Source of the DNA: Parabacteroides faecis
Lineage (GTDB): Bacteria; Bacteroidota; Bacteroidia; Bacteroidales; Tannerellaceae
Direction of reading: 5' to 3'
DNA: 64,000 nucleotides
NCBI RefSeq assembly: GCF_014647375.1
Contig: NZ_BMPB01000011.1
Span: 62,001-126,000 of the forward strand
Shown here: positions 41,206 through 50,791 of the stretch, piece by piece
How the letters are laid out: the number at the start of each line of letters is the position of its first letter
How positions within the stretch are numbered: position 1 is the stretch's first letter
Program-made: the position numbers and the translations under genes
Notes under the pieces: generated by a model
Database searches by the model: none
Seen by the model: the letters and a program-made list of their open reading frames with translations, nothing else
What the model was told of the DNA's origin: nothing

Positions 41206-43599
41206 ATGAATCCCGAACAAGAAACAAATATGCTTCGTGCAGAGGAAAATGAGTTGAATCTGATTGATATCTACCGGGTTGTACGTGCGAACTGGTATTG
41301 GTATCTATTGTCGGTAGTGGTCTGTTGTGCGATAGCGGTACTTTACCTGGGGTGGGCACCGAAAATTTATCAGCGTACGGCAACGGTACTGATCAAGGAC
41401 GATACGAAGGGAGGAGGCGCAGCCAGTGAGGCTGCCGTCTTTGAAGATTTGAATATGTTCAATATGAAAAGAAGTGTGGATAATGAACTGCTGGTCTTCA
41501 AGTCGAAACAGTTGATGAAATCAGTTGTTAAACGTTTGGATCTGGATATCAGTTACAGTATCCGTGAAGGGTTGCGTACAGTGGAGTTGTACAGCCATTC
41601 ACCGGTGGTGGTTCGTTTTCCGGAGATAAATGAAAATTTGGAAATCGGATTGACGGTAGTACCTGTATCGGATAAGGAGGTAAGCTTGTCTGGTTTTACC
41701 TCCGAAGAACTGGAGGAAGAGGGGCAAACCCTGGAAGACCAAACGCTGACAGTGGCGTTGAACGATACGGTATCGACACCTATCGGGAAAGTGGTGGTAA
41801 CTCCGAGCTTGTATTACACAGATCTTTATTATGGAAGTGAGATAACGGTCACCAAAAGCAGTCGGGACCGGGTTGCACTAAATTATAATGAAGCCTTGCA
41901 GGTCGCATTGGCCAGTAAGACCGCTACTATCTTGAATCTTTCTCTGCAGGATGCCTCCGTTTCCCGTGCGGAAGATGTTCTTAATACTCTGATCGCAATT
42001 TATAACGAGGATGCGATAAGCGATAAGAACCAGGTGATGGTCAACACATCGAATTTTATTAACGACCGCTTGATCATCATCGAAAAAGAACTGGGAAGTG
42101 TGGATGCAGAGATCGAAGTCTTCAAAAGGGAGAACCAGTTGACGGATATTCATTCGGAAGCAGGTCTATACCTGCAGGAAGGTAGCCAGTATAGCCAGGA
42201 AGGGCTTGGTCTGGAGAACCAACTAACGTTGGCAAAATATATCCGGGAATATCTGACAGACCCACATAAAGGGGCTGATCTGATCCCTGCTAATACGGGT
42301 ATCTCGGACGCAAATGTAGAAAGTCAGATATCGGAATATAACGCCTTACTTCTGAAACGGGATAAGTTGATCGGTAATAGCAGTAATAAGAATCCGGTTG
42401 TGATGGACCTGAACAATTCGCTAAGTGCGATGAAACAGACAATTATACGGGCGGTAGATAACCTGATCGTGGGGTTGAATATAAAAATAAAGAATATACG
42501 TGAACGTGAAGCACAGACGACCCGTCGTATTGCCGCTGTCCCGACTCAGCAAAAGTATGTGCTATCGGTGGAACGCCAGCAGAAGATCAAGGAGGAACTT
42601 TACCTTTACCTCCTGAATAAGCGGGAGGAGAATGCATTGTCGCAGGCGATTACGGAGAGTAATGCCCGCATCATTGACCCGGCACAGGGAAGTGAGAAAC
42701 CGGTGGCCCCTAAATCGATGCTGGTTCTTTTAGCCGCCTGTGTGTTAGGCATGGCGATTCCTTCCGGTATTCTTTGGATACAGTTGACGATGAACACTAC
42801 AGTATGTTCAAGGAAAGATGTGGAAGATAACCTCTCCATCCCCTTCCTGGGTGAGATACCTTCGCGTAGCAGGAAAGACAAGAGTGAGATATTAGTGCAT
42901 GAAAATGGTCGCGACGGTGTCTCTGAGGCATTCCGTATTGTCCGGACGAACATGGAATTTATGCGTGTAAAAGCAAAGGACCTGAAAGTAGTGATGTTTA
43001 CCTCTTCGAATCCGGGTGCAGGAAAGACATTCGTGTCGATGAATCTGGCTATGAGTCTCGTTCTTACGAATAAGAAGGTAATCTTGGTCGATACCGATAT
43101 TCGTAAGGGTACCCTTAGCGCCCGCATTAGTCACGCTAATGCGGGACTGACGCATTATTTGTCGGGAAGGGTGGAAGATGTGGATAAAATTATCGCTTCT
43201 TCGGGTCTCAACGATCGTTTGGATGTGATTCATGCAGGACCTGTACCGCCTAATCCTTCGGAGTTACTTTTAAGCAACCGTCTGGAAGAGTTGGTAAAGG
43301 CTTTGCGTGACCGTTATGATTATGTGATCCTGGATAATGTGCCTGCCGGTATGGTAGCGGATGCTACGATTGTGAATCGTGTGGCCGATCTGACGATTTA
43401 TGTGATTCGTGCCGGCCTGATGGACCGTCGCCAGCTGCCTGAAGTAGAAAAACTGTATAAACAGGAAAAATTCCACAATATGGCGGTAATCCTGAACGGT
43501 ATCAATATGAAACGTGCCGGTTATGGTTACGGCTATGGTTATGGCTACGGGTACGGTTATGGTTACGGAAACGAAAAATCTCAAAAAGGTAAAAAATGA
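41206..43599 (+). CDS. Wzc-type polysaccharide co-polymerase and BY-kinase
   Basis: 797 residues. The N-terminal Wzz domain has a first membrane segment at about 28-48 and the second at about 505-525; the long periplasmic part includes coiled coils (about 275-330 and 405-460). The cytoplasmic BY-kinase domain has Walker A SSNPGAGKTF near residue 602, Walker A' VILVDTDIRKGTL near residue 625 and Walker B VILDN near residue 706. The tail carries eight Gly-Tyr dipeptides in a row (43518-43565), the tyrosine cluster for autophosphorylation, encoded by a hexanucleotide-like repeat. It controls chain length and export with Wza. It overlaps the next gene by 4 bases. Confidence 0.93.
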   Translation: MNPEQETNMLRAEENELNLIDIYRVVRANWYWYLLSVVVCCAIAVLYLGWAPKIYQRTATVLIKDDTKGGGAASEAAVFEDLNMFNMKRSVDNELLVFKSKQLMKSVVKRLDLDISYSIREGLRTVELYSHSPVVVRFPEINENLEIGLTVVPVSDKEVSLSGFTSEELEEEGQTLEDQTLTVALNDTVSTPIGKVVVTPSLYYTDLYYGSEITVTKSSRDRVALNYNEALQVALASKTATILNLSLQDASVSRAEDVLNTLIAIYNEDAISDKNQVMVNTSNFINDRLIIIEKELGSVDAEIEVFKRENQLTDIHSEAGLYLQEGSQYSQEGLGLENQLTLAKYIREYLTDPHKGADLIPANTGISDANVESQISEYNALLLKRDKLIGNSSNKNPVVMDLNNSLSAMKQTIIRAVDNLIVGLNIKIKNIREREAQTTRRIAAVPTQQKYVLSVERQQKIKEELYLYLLNKREENALSQAITESNARIIDPAQGSEKPVAPKSMLVLLAACVLGMAIPSGILWIQLTMNTTVCSRKDVEDNLSIPFLGEIPSRSRKDKSEILVHENGRDGVSEAFRIVRTNMEFMRVKAKDLKVVMFTSSNPGAGKTFVSMNLAMSLVLTNKKVILVDTDIRKGTLSARISHANAGLTHYLSGRVEDVDKIIASSGLNDRLDVIHAGPVPPNPSELLLSNRLEELVKALRDRYDYVILDNVPAGMVADATIVNRVADLTIYVIRAGLMDRRQLPEVEKLYKQEKFHNMAVILNGINMKRAGYGYGYGYGYGYGYGYGNEKSQKGKK

Positions 43600-44252
43600 A
43601 GAAAATAATTCGACAAATGTTGATCTGCCTGTTGTGGGTGGCCTGTGTGTCTGCAGCTTACGGACAGCATGCGGAGAATGTGTCCGCCGATACATTACAA
43701 CAGTTTTCCCGGGAGCAACAGATGCAGGCACGTCTGGAAAACTATGTGCAGTTATTGTCCACGCATAAAAAGCCTGACAGACCTCGCGTGATGGTGATGC
43801 CTGTGATGGGATTCCGCTCTTCTCAGATGTCATATGGTTTGATGGTTGCGGCGATGAAGCGTACGGGCGGATATATAAAGGCTAAATATAGTTTCAGTAA
43901 CACTCATTCAGGAGATTTCGACTGCGATGACGGAGGTGTGTCGGATGAGGATGGACAGGTTCAGTGGTACACAGGAAAGGCGGAGAAAAGCCGCTGGGCT
44001 GTTACGGGGGGGATCGTGCAACGCCTTTGGAAACCATTTTACCTGTATGCCGGGGTTGGATATGGAAGCCGTACGCTGGTTTGGGAAACTGTTGGAGGCA
44101 AGTGGGGGAAGAACAAGGATCATTCGGTAGAAGGTATGGAAGCAGAAGCCGGGTGTATTCTGTCAGTCGGTCCGATGGTGTTTTCACTCGGTTTACAGAC
44201 GAACAGTTTTAAGTACCTGGAAGGGAATCTGGGAATAGGAGTTATTTTTTAA
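43596..44252 (+). CDS. Secreted outer membrane beta-barrel-like protein
   Basis: 218 residues with a signal peptide (residues 1-23, ending AYGQ). The C-terminal two thirds alternate hydrophobic and glycine-rich strands (SYGLMVAAMKRTGGYIKAKYSF, PFYLYAGVGYGSRTLVWE, YLEGNLGIGVIF) and end in an aromatic residue, as in small barrels. It is coupled to wzc by an ATGA overlap, so it is probably part of the export apparatus. No specific family recognised. Confidence 0.75.
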   Translation: MKKIIRQMLICLLWVACVSAAYGQHAENVSADTLQQFSREQQMQARLENYVQLLSTHKKPDRPRVMVMPVMGFRSSQMSYGLMVAAMKRTGGYIKAKYSFSNTHSGDFDCDDGGVSDEDGQVQWYTGKAEKSRWAVTGGIVQRLWKPFYLYAGVGYGSRTLVWETVGGKWGKNKDHSVEGMEAEAGCILSVGPMVFSLGLQTNSFKYLEGNLGIGVIF

Positions 44253-44279
44253 TCGATGAACGGAAAAACAGAAGAATCC

Positions 44280-46076
44280 ATGAATCTATTGAAGTATATA
44301 TTGTTTTTTCTTCCTGTCGTATTGATGTTGGGAAGTTGTGAAAAGGATGCTGAGCCTGCAGCTGTATCGATAGGGATGCAGCTGGAAGAACCACTGCATA
44401 TAGGACGAACGTATGTCCGGTTGAAAGCTCGTGTGACGAGTCAGGCTGCGTTGAAAGAGACGGGGTTCCTGTGGTGGAAGACTGGTGACCGGGAGCATGC
44501 TTCGGAGGTTGCTTGCCAGGATTCTTTGTCGTATGGTTTGCAGGTATTGTTGGAGGGGCTCGAGCCGGATGCGTCGTACGAATATTGTTTGTATGCAGGT
44601 AATGGGACAGACCGTCTAATGGGTGAGCCGGGCAGTTTTAATACGTTGTTGTATGGTGATCCGTTGCTTTCAGATTTGCAGGTAGACGGGGAGGTAGCTA
44701 ATCTTTTCACTTTCAGGGTGAAAGATGATGGAATAGATGGAACGGGTCATAACTTACTCTCGAAAGGTGTTTGCTGGAATACGGAAGGCAGTCCGACGAT
44801 AGATGACCGGAAGCAGGAAGCGGAAGGGGAGGAGACTGCGTTTACTGTTTCCATCCCGGACCTGCAGGAGAACACAACCTATTATCTTCGTGCTTTTGCA
44901 TTGAACGACAGCTCATATTTAGCTTACAGCCCAGAGATAACGATTCACACGGGTAAAACGCTACCCAGAATCAGCGGTATTCAGTTATTGGATTCGTTGA
45001 AGAAGGAATTCTGTGCTACGCTGGAGGATATCGGAGGCGCTGAAATTATTTCGAGGGGGTTTTGTTGGAATACAACCGGCATGCCGACTGTGGAGGATGA
45101 AAAAGAAATAGTGAGCGATGATTTTACTGGCATGCTGACGAATTTGAAATCTAATACGCTTTATTATGTGCGTGCATTTGCTGAGAATGCGTTTGGGATA
45201 GGTTATAGTGAGGAACTGGCGGTCAGTATCGTATCGCTGCCGATTGTGGGTACCGTAGTACGTATCGATCCGGAGAACAATGTCTTCCGTTCTGTACTGG
45301 TGACCGACGGTGGAAGTGAGATAACGGAAAAAGGTTTCTGTTGGAACATGACAGGAAATCCATCGGTTGGAGATCATGTTGTAGTGGCTGACGAAGATTT
45401 TACGGCCATGATATCTGAAATGGAATCGGGTACCTATTATATCCGTGCCTATGCCGTTAATAAGGCGGGGGTTGGTTATGGTGAAGAGTTGAGCGTTTCG
45501 ATTCATGTCCTGACGATTCCTGTTCTGGATAGAGTCCGTATCATTGATTGGGAAACCAACCGGATACAATGTTCGATACTTAATGTGGGCGGCAGTAAAA
45601 TAACAGCCAATGGTTTTTGCTGGAGTACACATGACTATCCGGATGTTTCGGATTACCTGCTGGATGCAGATGAAGATTTTACGGCCGTTATGGGGACAAT
45701 GTATCCAGGGGTTTATTACATAAGGGCTTATGCGAGTAATAAAGTCGGTACGGGATATAGTCGTACGCTGGTACTGGATACACGTAAGGTTCCGGAAGTA
45801 GGGGAGATCGAAGTCTTGAATGCTGCAACATATACATATCGTTCGAGGTTATTGGATAACGGCGGAGGGAATATAAGCAAGTGGGGATTCTGTTGGAATA
45901 CAGTCGGTGAACCGGACATCTGGGATGATAGTGTGCAGGCGGATAATGACTTTACGGCAACGCTCGGAGAATTGTCTCCGGGGGTATATTATATCCGTGC
46001 CTATGCGATCAATGAAAAGGGTGCTGGTTACGGTCCTGAATATTCAATCGTTGTATCTCCATCGGAAAGTTACTGA
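44280..46076 (+). CDS. Surface lipoprotein with tandem Ig/FnIII-like repeats
   Basis: From ATG 44280 (an in-frame ATG at 44256 would add eight polar residues before the signal) the protein has 598 residues and a lipoprotein signal (GSC, acylated C20). After an N-terminal domain, at least five repeats of about 80-95 residues follow, each with a G-x-C-W-N-x-x-G-x-P motif (KGVCWNTEGSP, RGFCWNTTGMP, KGFCWNMTGNP, NGFCWSTHDYP, WGFCWNTVGEP) and a closing YYIRAYAxNxxGxGY. Such repeats are common in Bacteroidetes surface adhesins or glycan-binding lipoproteins. It starts 27 bases after the barrel-like gene, so it may be displayed with the capsule. Confidence 0.8.
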   Translation: MNLLKYILFFLPVVLMLGSCEKDAEPAAVSIGMQLEEPLHIGRTYVRLKARVTSQAALKETGFLWWKTGDREHASEVACQDSLSYGLQVLLEGLEPDASYEYCLYAGNGTDRLMGEPGSFNTLLYGDPLLSDLQVDGEVANLFTFRVKDDGIDGTGHNLLSKGVCWNTEGSPTIDDRKQEAEGEETAFTVSIPDLQENTTYYLRAFALNDSSYLAYSPEITIHTGKTLPRISGIQLLDSLKKEFCATLEDIGGAEIISRGFCWNTTGMPTVEDEKEIVSDDFTGMLTNLKSNTLYYVRAFAENAFGIGYSEELAVSIVSLPIVGTVVRIDPENNVFRSVLVTDGGSEITEKGFCWNMTGNPSVGDHVVVADEDFTAMISEMESGTYYIRAYAVNKAGVGYGEELSVSIHVLTIPVLDRVRIIDWETNRIQCSILNVGGSKITANGFCWSTHDYPDVSDYLLDADEDFTAVMGTMYPGVYYIRAYASNKVGTGYSRTLVLDTRKVPEVGEIEVLNAATYTYRSRLLDNGGGNISKWGFCWNTVGEPDIWDDSVQADNDFTATLGELSPGVYYIRAYAINEKGAGYGPEYSIVVSPSESY

Positions 46077-46102
46077 TTTGGAAATAAAGTATAGGGAAAC
46101 CG

Positions 46103-48355
46103 ATGTCCCTTCACGATCTTTACCTTTCTTATAATTATTTTGTAACCGAAGAATCCGGCTGTCTGCTGGTTGGGTTCAAGGAGGATTCTGTAACTTTCAT
46201 TGTAAAAGAGTTATGGAATAAAGATACTCTTTGCCTGGCGGAGGTGGATGATCTGTATACAGAATTACAGAGGATCGGGGAGATGTGTAACTGTAAGCAA
46301 TACCGTATCCTGGCACATGGCGGATATCTGCCGGAGGCTCTTTCTTTCGAGTTGCATGGTTTGACAGTATCCGACGAAAGCTATCTGAAAAGCCTGGAAA
46401 GCGGAAAACACATCGAACTCTTTTCCCATAATGAAGCCGCTTACCGCGCTATTGAGGAAGGCTTCCAAAAGAACCGTATCGGGGCAGTCGTACAGGCTAC
46501 CGGAACGGGTAAATCATATCTGATAGCCCGTTATATTGTGAACCACCGGAAAGAACGAATTTTGGTTGTGGCCCCGAATGTTACCATTATAGCAGAGATA
46601 AAGAAAGCGGTAGGATGGAAAATGCGGCATGTTACTTTTATGACTTTCCAGGCACTATCACGCCAACGTGACAAGATTCCTCCCATGCAGGCAGACCATA
46701 TCATTATCGATGAGTTCCACCATTTCGGTGCGGAGGTATGGGGAAAAGCCGTACAGGATGTGATCGATGCCAATCCGGAAGCCCGCGTATTGGGTATGTC
46801 GGCTACCCCGATCCGCCCGGAAGAGATGATGGATACGGTAGAGGTCTATTTCAAAGGGAACCTGTTTTATGAACTCTCCCTTTCGATGGCCTGGTATTAT
46901 AAGATTCTGCCGGTACCGGTGTTGGTGCAGAGCGTATTCGATTTGAATAACCAGCTGGATAAGGTTCAACACCTGCTGAACAGAAGTGGCTGTACGGATG
47001 AACGACGGCAGCGTATTCAGGAGAAGATTGATTTTGCCCGGTTGGATTTCCGGGGTTCATGGAGTGCTTCGGAACTGATACGGCGTTACCTGCCGAAGGA
47101 TGTGAAGAAGATTCTCGTTTTCTGTAAAGATAAGGAAGACCTTCAACATATGATGCCGGAAGTATCGCGCTGGTTGATACATGGCGGATTTGTATTTGAA
47201 ATGTTTGAAATACATAATGGGTATAGTAACCGTGTAAATGAACGGACCCTCCGTGATTTTTGTACTGATACAGGTAAATTGCATGTGCTGTTCTCTATCA
47301 ATATGCTGATCGAAGGATTGCATGTGGAAGGGGTGGATGCAGCCATGTTCCTGCGCCGGACAGAGTCGTATGTGGTTGCTTTGCAGCAGCTTGGGCGTTG
47401 CCTGAAAGCCGGTTCAGATGCCCGTCCTGTTGTGTTGGATTTTGTGAATAATCTTTCCGGACGTTCTGTTTATGAAGCGATGTCGTATGAATTGTCTTAC
47501 CATCCTGCTATCCGTGCGCCGAAGACATTCAAAGGATTCACTGAGTTTCAGGTAACAGGTTTCTTGTCGGATATCCGTGCCCGGGTGGATGATATGCTGA
47601 CAGAACTGGATGCGTGGCCGGTGATGTATGAACGGCTGATAGAATATAAAGAACGGGAGGGATGTTGGCCATGTGCAGCCGAGGGCCGGTTGGGTAGTTG
47701 GTGTAACACCCAGCGGATCGCACGAAAAAAAGGGACATTGTCTGACGAATATATCTCTCGCCTGGAAGATATCGGTTTTGAGTGGGAGGTACAGGATAGC
47801 CGCTGGATGCAATATTATGAAGAGTTGAAATATTTTATAGACCGGATGCACCGTCTTCCTAAAAAAGGAGAGAACAGTCTGAGTACATGGTGCAATACAC
47901 AGCGGCAGAGTCGTAAAAAAGGTCTGTTGTCCGAGGAACGGGTGCGATTGCTGGATCATATCGGCTTTGTATGGGAGCAGGACTTGGATGTCCAGTGGAT
48001 GAAGAACTGGAAACAAGTGGTGCTCTTTTATCAGCAAAAGGGATATTGGCCCAAAAGTAACGATGGAAAACTGGGTGCCTGGTGTAGTACCCAGCGTAAG
48101 TACCGTAAGCAAGGAGTACTTGTATCCGACCGCGTCAGGATGATGGATGAAGCCGGTTTTATCTGGAATACCGATGATATCTGGCTGGAAAACTATGAAA
48201 AATTGAAACTGTTTTACCAGGAGAAACGCCGCTGGCCCACTGTCCGTGAAAATAAGCTCGGTAGTTGGTGCTTCGTTCAACGGCGTTTATCTAAAAACGG
48301 AAAACTTCTCTCCTGGCGAAAACAAATGTTGGAGTCGATCTCTTTTCCTTTATAA
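46103..48355 (+). CDS. Superfamily II DEAD/DEAH-like helicase with four helicase-associated (HA) repeats
   Basis: 750 residues. After an N-terminal region (1-110, unrecognised), the type III restriction-like helicase core has Walker A ATGTGKS at about 133-139 and the DEFHHFG box II near residue 203, then MSATPIRPEE (motif III); motif VI is QQLGRCLKAG near residue 430. Residues about 510-745 contain four helicase-associated repeats of about 65 residues with the pattern GxLGxWCxTQRxxRKxGxLSxxRxxxLDxIGFxW. These repeats probably bind nucleic acid. It is separated from the surface lipoprotein by 26 bases; a defence or mobile-element role is possible but nothing here proves it. Confidence 0.88.
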   Translation: MSLHDLYLSYNYFVTEESGCLLVGFKEDSVTFIVKELWNKDTLCLAEVDDLYTELQRIGEMCNCKQYRILAHGGYLPEALSFELHGLTVSDESYLKSLESGKHIELFSHNEAAYRAIEEGFQKNRIGAVVQATGTGKSYLIARYIVNHRKERILVVAPNVTIIAEIKKAVGWKMRHVTFMTFQALSRQRDKIPPMQADHIIIDEFHHFGAEVWGKAVQDVIDANPEARVLGMSATPIRPEEMMDTVEVYFKGNLFYELSLSMAWYYKILPVPVLVQSVFDLNNQLDKVQHLLNRSGCTDERRQRIQEKIDFARLDFRGSWSASELIRRYLPKDVKKILVFCKDKEDLQHMMPEVSRWLIHGGFVFEMFEIHNGYSNRVNERTLRDFCTDTGKLHVLFSINMLIEGLHVEGVDAAMFLRRTESYVVALQQLGRCLKAGSDARPVVLDFVNNLSGRSVYEAMSYELSYHPAIRAPKTFKGFTEFQVTGFLSDIRARVDDMLTELDAWPVMYERLIEYKEREGCWPCAAEGRLGSWCNTQRIARKKGTLSDEYISRLEDIGFEWEVQDSRWMQYYEELKYFIDRMHRLPKKGENSLSTWCNTQRQSRKKGLLSEERVRLLDHIGFVWEQDLDVQWMKNWKQVVLFYQQKGYWPKSNDGKLGAWCSTQRKYRKQGVLVSDRVRMMDEAGFIWNTDDIWLENYEKLKLFYQEKRRWPTVRENKLGSWCFVQRRLSKNGKLLSWRKQMLESISFPL

Positions 48356-48505
48356 GGTTTGTTGTTTACTTTTTTGTTTCGGGAATTTTCACATTTAAAC
48401 CCTTTATGTAAGGGTTCATAGCACTATTATTATTGTCTATAAAATTTGCTTGCTTGTTTTCTGTACTTTACTTATTTTTGAATTTTCATTTAAAAATGTG
48501 AGACA

Positions 48506-49279
48506 ATGAAAGACTACAAACCATCTAAAGTTCCTATGGCAAGGACTATACAAAGTTCTGCTGTAAAACAAGAAATGACGTTCATTGATAATAGGAAAAG
48601 TAATCCTGCTTTGAAATATATTCGAGAGAATAGCCCTGTGTTGCAGAGGCAATTAAGTTATAAAAAAAGTATCATTGACTATTACCATGCATCGAAATTG
48701 TTAACATTTCCTATAGATATATTCAAGATGTCTGAGATGCAAGCAAGGTTGTCTGAGGTGATTCTAGACCCTAGAGTTTTTGAGTTTGAAGCTGTTGAAG
48801 AGTATATTAGAATAGGTGGAGATAGCCCATTGAAAGATGTATTTATAAGTTTAGATGATGACCAGATACGCAAGTTGTATATGTATAAAACAGAACCAAG
48901 CGATAAAATCAATGTATCAAAACTTGAGAATGATTTTTATGTTAAGAGTGGTATTACTATTAAACAAGCGGTTGATGATGCCATAGCAAGACTCGATGTA
49001 GGTGGAAGTTTACCTTTCGACTACAGTAGGCATGATTTTCAGCCTGCATCTAGAGGTATAGAAAATATGCAGATTCAGTTAGGTGGTAGTAAATTAGATT
49101 ATAGAAGGGGTAAAGGAGATACTTCTTGTACTAATGTTGTTGTTGATTCTGATCTATTTCTGTTGATGCGAACAAGGGATACAGAAAGATGGAAAAAAGT
49201 TATACAAGAAGCTCATCGTATAAGTTTTTTGAGAAAAGTAAAAGTGATTATAATGCCTTATCCGGGAACTGAATATTAA
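48506..49279 (+). CDS. AT-rich orphan of unknown function
   Basis: 257 residues, not recognised. The N-terminal SSAVKQEMTFIDNRKSNPAL and VLQRQLSYKK segment resembles the D-N-R-x-x-x-x-x-Q-R-K motif found near the N-termini of contractile-injection-system cargo and polymorphic toxin proteins; this is a weak by-eye match. The C-terminal part (GKGDTSCTNVVVDSDLF, RVKVIIMPYPGTEY-like end) looks globular. There is no signal peptide. Its base composition is clearly more AT-rich than the helicase and creD genes beside it, suggesting recent acquisition. It lies alone between the helicase and a hairpin at 49340. Confidence 0.65.
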   Translation: MKDYKPSKVPMARTIQSSAVKQEMTFIDNRKSNPALKYIRENSPVLQRQLSYKKSIIDYYHASKLLTFPIDIFKMSEMQARLSEVILDPRVFEFEAVEEYIRIGGDSPLKDVFISLDDDQIRKLYMYKTEPSDKINVSKLENDFYVKSGITIKQAVDDAIARLDVGGSLPFDYSRHDFQPASRGIENMQIQLGGSKLDYRRGKGDTSCTNVVVDSDLFLLMRTRDTERWKKVIQEAHRISFLRKVKVIIMPYPGTEY

Positions 49280-49339
49280 GAGGTTTCATGTTGTCTGAAC
49301 TAGACCAGATTTGATACGAAAGTATTTGAAATACATATT

Positions 49340-49373
49340 ATACTGAGTATCTGAATTTGTAGATACCCAGTAT
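49340..49373. terminator. Hairpin between convergent genes
   Basis: ATACTG-A-GTATCT (49340-49352) pairs with AGATAC-C-CAGTAT (49361-49373), one mismatch, 8-base loop. Placed between the plus-strand orphan and the minus-strand creD, it can serve both. Confidence 0.65.
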
Positions 49374-49392
49374 ATGTTATTTCTAATGCTTA

Positions 49393-50727
49393 TTATTCTG
49401 TTTGAGGATATTCGTCTTCTTGTTTATACCAACTTATTTTCCGGGAGAAGAACATAATCGTTCCTAGGATTACAAATAAACCGATACTTCCTATAAGCAA
49501 GGCAACATCTTCGAGTTGCAGGACGACATACAGGAAAATATACAATAAACATAACATGCCGGTGAGTGCCCCGGTCTGTATCCTGTTCCTGAAAATACTA
49601 TAGGTATAGGCGGTGATCAGTCCGATGGTGGCTATACTGGCAATCAGGTAGGCGATGCCGAAGTTGATTTGTTCGGATATGGACAGGAGCAGGCTGTAGA
49701 ACAGTATCAGAGCCAGGCCGACCAGGAGATACTGGATCGGGTGGATCCGTTTTCCGGTCAGTATTTCGACAAAGAAAAAGACAACGAATGTCAGGGCAAT
49801 GAACATGATAGCGTATTTGGCGGAACGCATGTTCTGCTGGTAATGGTTTACCGGATCGACCAGGTTTACACCGAAAGAGGAGTCTTCGAACGAGTAGGTT
49901 TGTCCGTCGGTCCACATTTCCGGGATACTCCGGTTAAAGCTGAGGATACTCCAGTTGGCTTCAAAGCCATTTTCAGTGATGGTATGGTCGGGGGTAAAGT
50001 TACCGATGAAGCCGGGAGATTTCCAGTTGCCTGCCACATGGACTTTAGTCGTTTTACCGATTGGGATGAAATTTATGTTGCTGCTTCCGTTCAGTTTTAA
50101 CTGGCATTTGAAGGTAAGCGGCTGTTCGGATTGAAGCACTTCGGGATCGTTTAACGGGATGGCGAGCATTTTGCCTATCTGTGTATCCAGATTGCCGGTG
50201 GTTTCTACCGTGTATTGTTTGTTCTCCAGCTTGAAATCTATGTTGTCGGTGATGCCCCGGAGGTCGGAAACACCGACTGCCATATAAGCCTGGTCCCAGT
50301 GGATAGTGCCGTTTTCTATCTTGGGGAAATTGATTTTGTCGAAGTTTCCGGAAATGTCTGTTTCACTTTTGTAAAGGATCGTTTTGTATATCCCGTAATA
50401 TCTTTCTTCCGGGAATAGCCGGGTATCGATTGTCAGGTTTCCGGGAGTGATGGTCAGGACATGTTCCTGAAAATAGGTTTTATTGTTCGAATCGACATGC
50501 GTTGTTGTATAAGGGATGGAGAGGACCGGGCCGCAGAAGGTCTGGGCGTTGCTCCATTTGGCATTGATCTTTTCGATCGTTTCGATACTTCTGTCCTGTC
50601 TTTCCCGGATCAGATCCTGAATCATTAACCCCGGTATCAGTAAAATGAGGGTCAGAACTCCGATAACCATAGCCTTAAATGTAATGGACTGGTTGATTTT
50701 GCTTGCTTTTCTGATTGTTGTTTCCAT
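49393..50727 (-). CDS. creD: CreD-family inner membrane protein
   Basis: 444 residues from the ATG at 50727 (METTIRKAS); the open frame extends 30 codons upstream but those codons have no conserved character. One membrane segment near the N-terminus (FKAMVIGVLTLILLIPGLMI), a large periplasmic domain (NAQTFCGPVLSIPYTTTHVD, EERYYGIYKTILYKSETDISG), and about five C-terminal membrane helices match the CreD fold. The physiological role is unclear; in several bacteria it affects envelope stress and colicin or beta-lactam responses. It is the last gene of an operon with a small HTH regulator and a membrane protein. Confidence 0.92.
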   Translation of the reverse strand: METTIRKASKINQSITFKAMVIGVLTLILLIPGLMIQDLIRERQDRSIETIEKINAKWSNAQTFCGPVLSIPYTTTHVDSNNKTYFQEHVLTITPGNLTIDTRLFPEERYYGIYKTILYKSETDISGNFDKINFPKIENGTIHWDQAYMAVGVSDLRGITDNIDFKLENKQYTVETTGNLDTQIGKMLAIPLNDPEVLQSEQPLTFKCQLKLNGSSNINFIPIGKTTKVHVAGNWKSPGFIGNFTPDHTITENGFEANWSILSFNRSIPEMWTDGQTYSFEDSSFGVNLVDPVNHYQQNMRSAKYAIMFIALTFVVFFFVEILTGKRIHPIQYLLVGLALILFYSLLLSISEQINFGIAYLIASIATIGLITAYTYSIFRNRIQTGALTGMLCLLYIFLYVVLQLEDVALLIGSIGLFVILGTIMFFSRKISWYKQEDEYPQTE

Positions 50728-50791
50728 AAATTTAACTTGTTTGTATGGGTTGAAAAGTACTTTGTGTTTCAAAGTGAATAGGTAAAAAAAA

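Noticed and set aside
43121-43145. Perfect 10-bp hairpin CCCGCATTAG/CTAATGCGGG inside wzc
   Set aside because: Lies within conserved coding sequence of the kinase domain with no T-tract; probably a coincidence of codons, although it could slow transcription.
48398-48416. Short hairpin AACCCTT/AAGGGTT after the helicase gene
   Set aside because: Stem of 7 bp without a T-tract; too weak to call a terminator.
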